From Ustulina deusta (taxonomy: Eukaryota; Ascomycota; Sordariomycetes; Xylariales; Xylariaceae), in the NCBI GenBank assembly GCA_023159155.1, contig JAJNNX010000011.1, forward strand, positions 682,001 through 746,000: a DNA stretch of 64,000 nucleotides, given 5' to 3'. This document shows positions 60,591 to 64,000 of this stretch, one piece after another. The position numbers were made by a program, and so were the translations under genes. The number at the start of each line of letters is the position of its first letter. Within the stretch, counting starts at the first letter, position 1. A model generated the notes under the pieces. The model was not told the origin of the DNA and ran no database searches. It saw only the letters and a program-made list of their open reading frames with translations.

Positions 60591-62085
60591 AAGTAGTAGA
60601 AGGAACCAACGGGATACCAGATATATCCAATATTCTTCAAAGACTCAGTAGCGACCGCTGGGAAGACATCAACGGGATCACCCCATAGCCCGAATATCTC
60701 GTAGCATCGGGCATAGACTTCACCTGGATCTCCCCCAGGTACGAATCGCCAGACCACGGCATGGGGTATGGCATCCACGAGGCCATACCCGCTATATACG
60801 ACAGCGTGGTGAGCCTGAACCCGCTGCTGGCCGAGGCGAAGCGCCGCCGCCTGCGCGTGCTCATGGGCCTCATCTTCAACGACACAAGCCGCGTGGTTCA
60901 AGTTGAGCGGACATTGTAGCAGAATCAGCATAGCGACTGGTATATCTGGCAGGACCCGAAAACCCACCCGAAGACAGACGTCCGCAAACCGCCTCGCAAC
61001 TAGGAGCGCGTGGACTTACGTTCCCTAGCGCGACCAGGATGACTTCTCCTTGTGTTTCCCCGAGCCAGCTGGCCATGAACGGGAAGAAAGAAAGAAAGAT
61101 TGGTGCGCAGCGCCGTCCGCGGCAGCGCGTTCGAGTTCTAGCCGTCGCAAGACCTCGCCAACGCATACGCGAAGAACTGGGCGTTTCCCGACGCGCCCAT
61201 CTCCGCACCCTCGCGCGAGGGGAATTCCCGCGTCGGGTGTGGAGCTGCAACAGCGCCTCGAGGCTATAGATGATACAGCTTAGACAAAGCCTAGTCGGCA
61301 GCAGCTCGGGTGCGTGAGTTTGGACGGCGCCATTAATTCGTCGGTCGGTGTCCGCGGCCGGAACCTCGAGCCGGACGTCCAAGTCCCGCGAGATGCACCG
61401 ACAATACGCTGCCGGAGCCTCAGGGCGCTATAGCGTGCGGCGTCGATGGCCTCGGCTACACGTTAGGGCCTACGACACCGCACCGCGAAGCTCCTGCGCT
61501 TCTCCCTCGTCACACCCTGTCCGGCCGAGATATGGAGCTGAAGAAGGCGCTGACTCGCGCGTGGGAAGTCAAGGATCTCCGCGATCGGTCTCAGGGGATA
61601 TTGCGGCGCCGCCACTCTAGCCGACGCGACGGACGACTGGGCCGCGGATCCGATGCGCACACCGCACGGGTTCAGCATCGAGGGCACGCAACGGCGGAAT
61701 CCGGACGACAAGAGTATCAACACCGCAGAACAAGCGCGCTCGTCGCAGCGTGTTTGCGTCCTGGAAGACGGATGACTGTTTCGAGTCACAGGATGCAGGC
61801 GGATGTCTTCGTTCACGGCGAGTATCAGGTAATTGATTGATTGATTGATTGACCGGGAGAACGAGCGGAGGTATAATACTGGAGGAAGAAGAGCGTGACG
61901 GGACCGGAAGTAGCTCTTGTAGTGCTGGATTTCTCTAGCGAGAATGCGGATATGCGTGCGTTACTAAGGGATGCGAGGGCATCGCTCGAATTTGTGTTGT
62001 CTAGGTATTGGAGGGACGGAGCAGCTAGATGGCATGATCGCTCCGTTGGAGGCTTGCAAGGGGAAGGTTATTCCTGTAGCGGTGG
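60591..62085 (+). pseudogene. decayed GH13 maltase / alpha-glucosidase
   Basis: Translated pieces in several plus-strand frames follow the order of a GH13 oligo-1,4-glucosidase. K**KE then YQIYPIFFKDS (60591-60647) equals the N-terminal KWWKE...YQIYPxSFKDS, with both Trp codons now TAG. EDINGIT, GIDFTWISPRYESPDHGMGY and LLAEAKRRRLRVLMGLIFND (to about 60880) match the WGDINGI, LSPIYxSPxxDMGYDI and AEAHxRGxxxxxDLVVNHTS regions. DWYIWQDPK (from 60935) matches DWYIWRDPK. FPDAPISAP (about 61188), PDDKSINTAEQ (about 61702) and DVFVHGEYQVID (61802-61837) follow. ALVVLDFSSENADMRALL and EQLDGMIAPLEACKGKV (61910-62075) are the C-terminal beta domain. Frameshifts and stops make it non-functional. An intact enzyme would hydrolyse maltose and isomaltose. 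Length of about 1.5 kb against the usual 1.7-1.8 kb implies small deletions. Strongly GC-rich, unlike its flanks. Confidence 0.88.
61831..61852 (+). repeat. (TTGA)n tetranucleotide microsatellite
   Basis: About five TTGA units directly after the GEYQVID segment of the maltase relic, where coding continuity is lost. Confidence 0.8.
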
Positions 62086-62423
62086 TTGATTGGGGTGTGA
62101 TTCGCGTTTCATTGTTTTGTCACAAGAGCGAGGCAGTGTTATCTGAACAGCTGAAAATTGATGTACGGTGATGCCAGTGCCGGTAGCGAATAGACAGTAA
62201 ACCCTGCGACAGCGTCGACAGAACGTGTAATGAGATTGAACAAATTTTCATTTGAAATTTACCCTATGTGGTTGGCAAATAAATCGAAAACAATAGGGTG
62301 ACAGTGCTTGCTTTTGGATGGGGAATTCTTCTGACGTTTGCCATGCATACTCTCAATCCAGGTTCTAATGCGCCTCCCAATGCCATGCGTGTGAACTTAT
62401 AAACACTTTATTTCATCGTAATC
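62086..62423. other. short spacer between the maltase relic and the Sec24-family gene
   Basis: About 340 bp between convergent units. It probably holds the 3' UTR of the Sec24-family gene. Nothing else seen. Confidence 0.5.
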
Positions 62424-64000
62424 TCACCAGTAACCTGGACGTAGGCCAGAGAAACTTGACACTATGGAACTTCCCTCATCACCATCTTTGCGTCGCTGAC
62501 CGGCGAGCTAATCATTGAGTGTCAGTTTAGATTATCATGATGCAGTAATTTGAAGGGATAACTCACCTCAAGTTGCACACCCTTATGGATATGAACAAGC
62601 CAATCTACATAACTCTGGGCTTCGTTGTTCCGATCTTCTATCAACATCCTAGCGAATTCGTACTCAGCGCCGTCGATACCTTGCCTTGCTAGCTGAATTG
62701 TCAATGCCTTCGAGCCGCGAAGAGACTTGAGGAACTCTATGATATTCCGGACCTGAGCATTTAAATGTGTTTGCAAGACTGGTAGGGTCGCACTGTAGGG
62801 ATCAAGCGAGCTGAGACTGTCCTTGCCTTCACCAAACAGGTCTGTCAGTAGGTTTGGCGAAGTCTGCGCATGGAACCACAGTAGGCACTGTTGTCCATTG
62901 TCAACTAGGTAGACACCACCCGGCTCGACTCGGCTGAAAGATGTTCGGATGGATGGGGGCAGCTTCAGATGCCCCGTCTTTTCGTCTGGGAAACCGTCAT
63001 CGGGGTTGAAATTATGTATCGGAATCATACGAGGATAAAGATATAAACTGAGCTCCGTAGAACCCATCGACCTGATCATGCGCAATTCATGTACTCTGCG
63101 ATCTGAAGTTTCATTGCCTCCTTTAAACGCTCGACTTTTGATCAGGCCGAGCATGTACATCGAGAACTCTTTAAGCTTCTCAGGCATAACAAGTTGTCCT
63201 GGTGGATGGGGTTGTGAAGAAAAATTCTTACGATAACCCGCCAAAATGTCGATGGTTTTCTCAGTTACGATCTGTCTTATGTCCTTTAGAGTGCTTGAAC
63301 TTGAAGAGAGTTTTGACGCGGCCTCCTTTGCGACGATGGTATACACGGAATCTTGGTCGATAAATTTCATGCACTCTCTCGTATTATCGCTCACACTGGC
63401 GATCACGTTGCAGCAACGAACTCGGCGTTGGCCCGAAGCCGTCGTGTAGAGGAGAGCAGATTGGAAGTGCGCGTCGAGTTTAGAATCGAGCTTTCCATCA
63501 TACCCGAAGGTGACACCTATCGCCTTGTCCGCATCGATAACGCCAATTTCCAAGTCAGCGCCAAAAGTATGTTGGATGAAATTGCCATGATATGAGGATA
63601 TTTGAAGTCCGTTCGAGCACCGGACTTTCATCAACGCCTGGTAGCCAGTTTCTCGGGTAACAGTATGCTTGATTTCTTGTGAGAGCTTGGCATTATCCCG
63701 ACCAGCCACAAAATTAGGATAATAGAATGTTTCGCCGCCTGTTGTAGAAGATACGTAACCTTCGCAAAGTCAGTATCAAGTCGACCTCTCCTTACATACG
63801 AGATATGTGACTTACCAATTGTCGCGACATCTAAGTAACCACCAGAGGGAGCCGCAAGGAAAAAATCGATACCGACGCCAGCGGCGACCATCTTCTCCGC
63901 GATCTTTTTCCAGCCGGGATGCTCTGTCGTAAATAGTTTCTTGTCGATTTCGCCGCCGGGATATTTCCCGTCATCTCTCATAAACAGGCGGCCTGGTCCC
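62424..64000 (-). CDS. Sec24-family COPII cargo adaptor (Lst1/Sfb3-like), C-terminal part
   Basis: Exons in the window: 63816-64000 (partial), 62567-63759 and 62424-62507. The introns are 56 nt (GTAAGTCA...GCGAAG) and 59 nt (GTGAGTTA...GATTAG). Together they give 486 residues ending RPGYW. The segments follow the Sec24 order: end of the trunk domain (FFLAAPSGGYLDVATIG, then TTGGETFYYPNF), beta-sandwich (ETGYQALMKVRCSNGLQISS, HFQSALLYTTASGQRRVRC), helical domain (AKEAASKLSS, LTEKTIDIL-like VTEKTIDILAGYRKNF, MYMLGLIKSRAFKGG) and gelsolin-like domain (ELSLYLYPRMIPIH, VYLVDNGQQCLLWFHAQ, FARMLIEDRNNEAQSYVDW). It selects cargo on COPII vesicles at ER exit sites. DVATIG and TGGETFYYPNF resemble Lst1/Sfb3 and Sec24C/D more than canonical Sec24. 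The N-terminal half lies beyond the window. Confidence 0.95.

Noticed and set aside
60527..60967. 146-codon minus-strand frame
   Set aside because: Antisense of the maltase relic; the plus strand gives clear GH13 similarity.

Overview
The window is nuclear DNA of a filamentous ascomycete (Pezizomycotina, most likely a Sordariomycete). The evidence is short GT-AG introns with CTRAC-like branch sites, two HET-domain genes, a 2EXR-domain gene, a WOPR (Pac2-type) regulator, a six-exon lysine-rich histone H1, TGG-to-TAG changes in CpA context that look like repeat-induced point mutation (RIP), and large gene-poor stretches. No tRNA, rRNA or CRISPR array was recognised.

Layout. At the left edge is a HET-domain gene whose 3' end lies outside the window (1-1918, minus). 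Next come an acidic 2EXR protein (2733-4568, minus), an unrecognised two-exon gene (5520-6417, minus), an AT-rich gene-free block (about 7.2-8.5 kb), a possible very small two-exon gene (9694-10024, minus), a proline-rich disordered protein with NPF motifs (10756-12744, minus) and histone H1 (15309-16423, minus). The first plus-strand gene is a PAQR/haemolysin-III membrane protein (20512-21600), followed by a second HET gene that appears broken (22792-24656, minus). After a gene-poor stretch comes the Pac2-type WOPR regulator (31650-32870, minus) with a very long upstream region. From about 33 to 52.4 kb no convincing gene was seen. Inside this desert is a 949-bp element with 48-bp terminal inverted repeats, flanking TA dinucleotides and a run of G tracts (43404-44352).

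The right part holds a mitochondrial asparaginyl-tRNA synthetase (52472-54148, minus) divergent from a microbial-type PARG-like protein (55907-56968, plus), a decayed GH13 maltase/alpha-glucosidase (about 60591-62085, plus), and the C-terminal part of a Sec24-family COPII subunit (62424-64000, minus).

The intact genes are unrelated housekeeping and regulatory genes (translation, vesicle transport, chromatin, developmental transcription) and do not form a cluster or pathway. The most interesting content is degenerate: the maltase relic, which can still be followed from its N-terminal WWKE region to its C-terminal beta domain, the broken HET gene, and the TIR element. All exon models were derived by hand from splice signals and reading frame.
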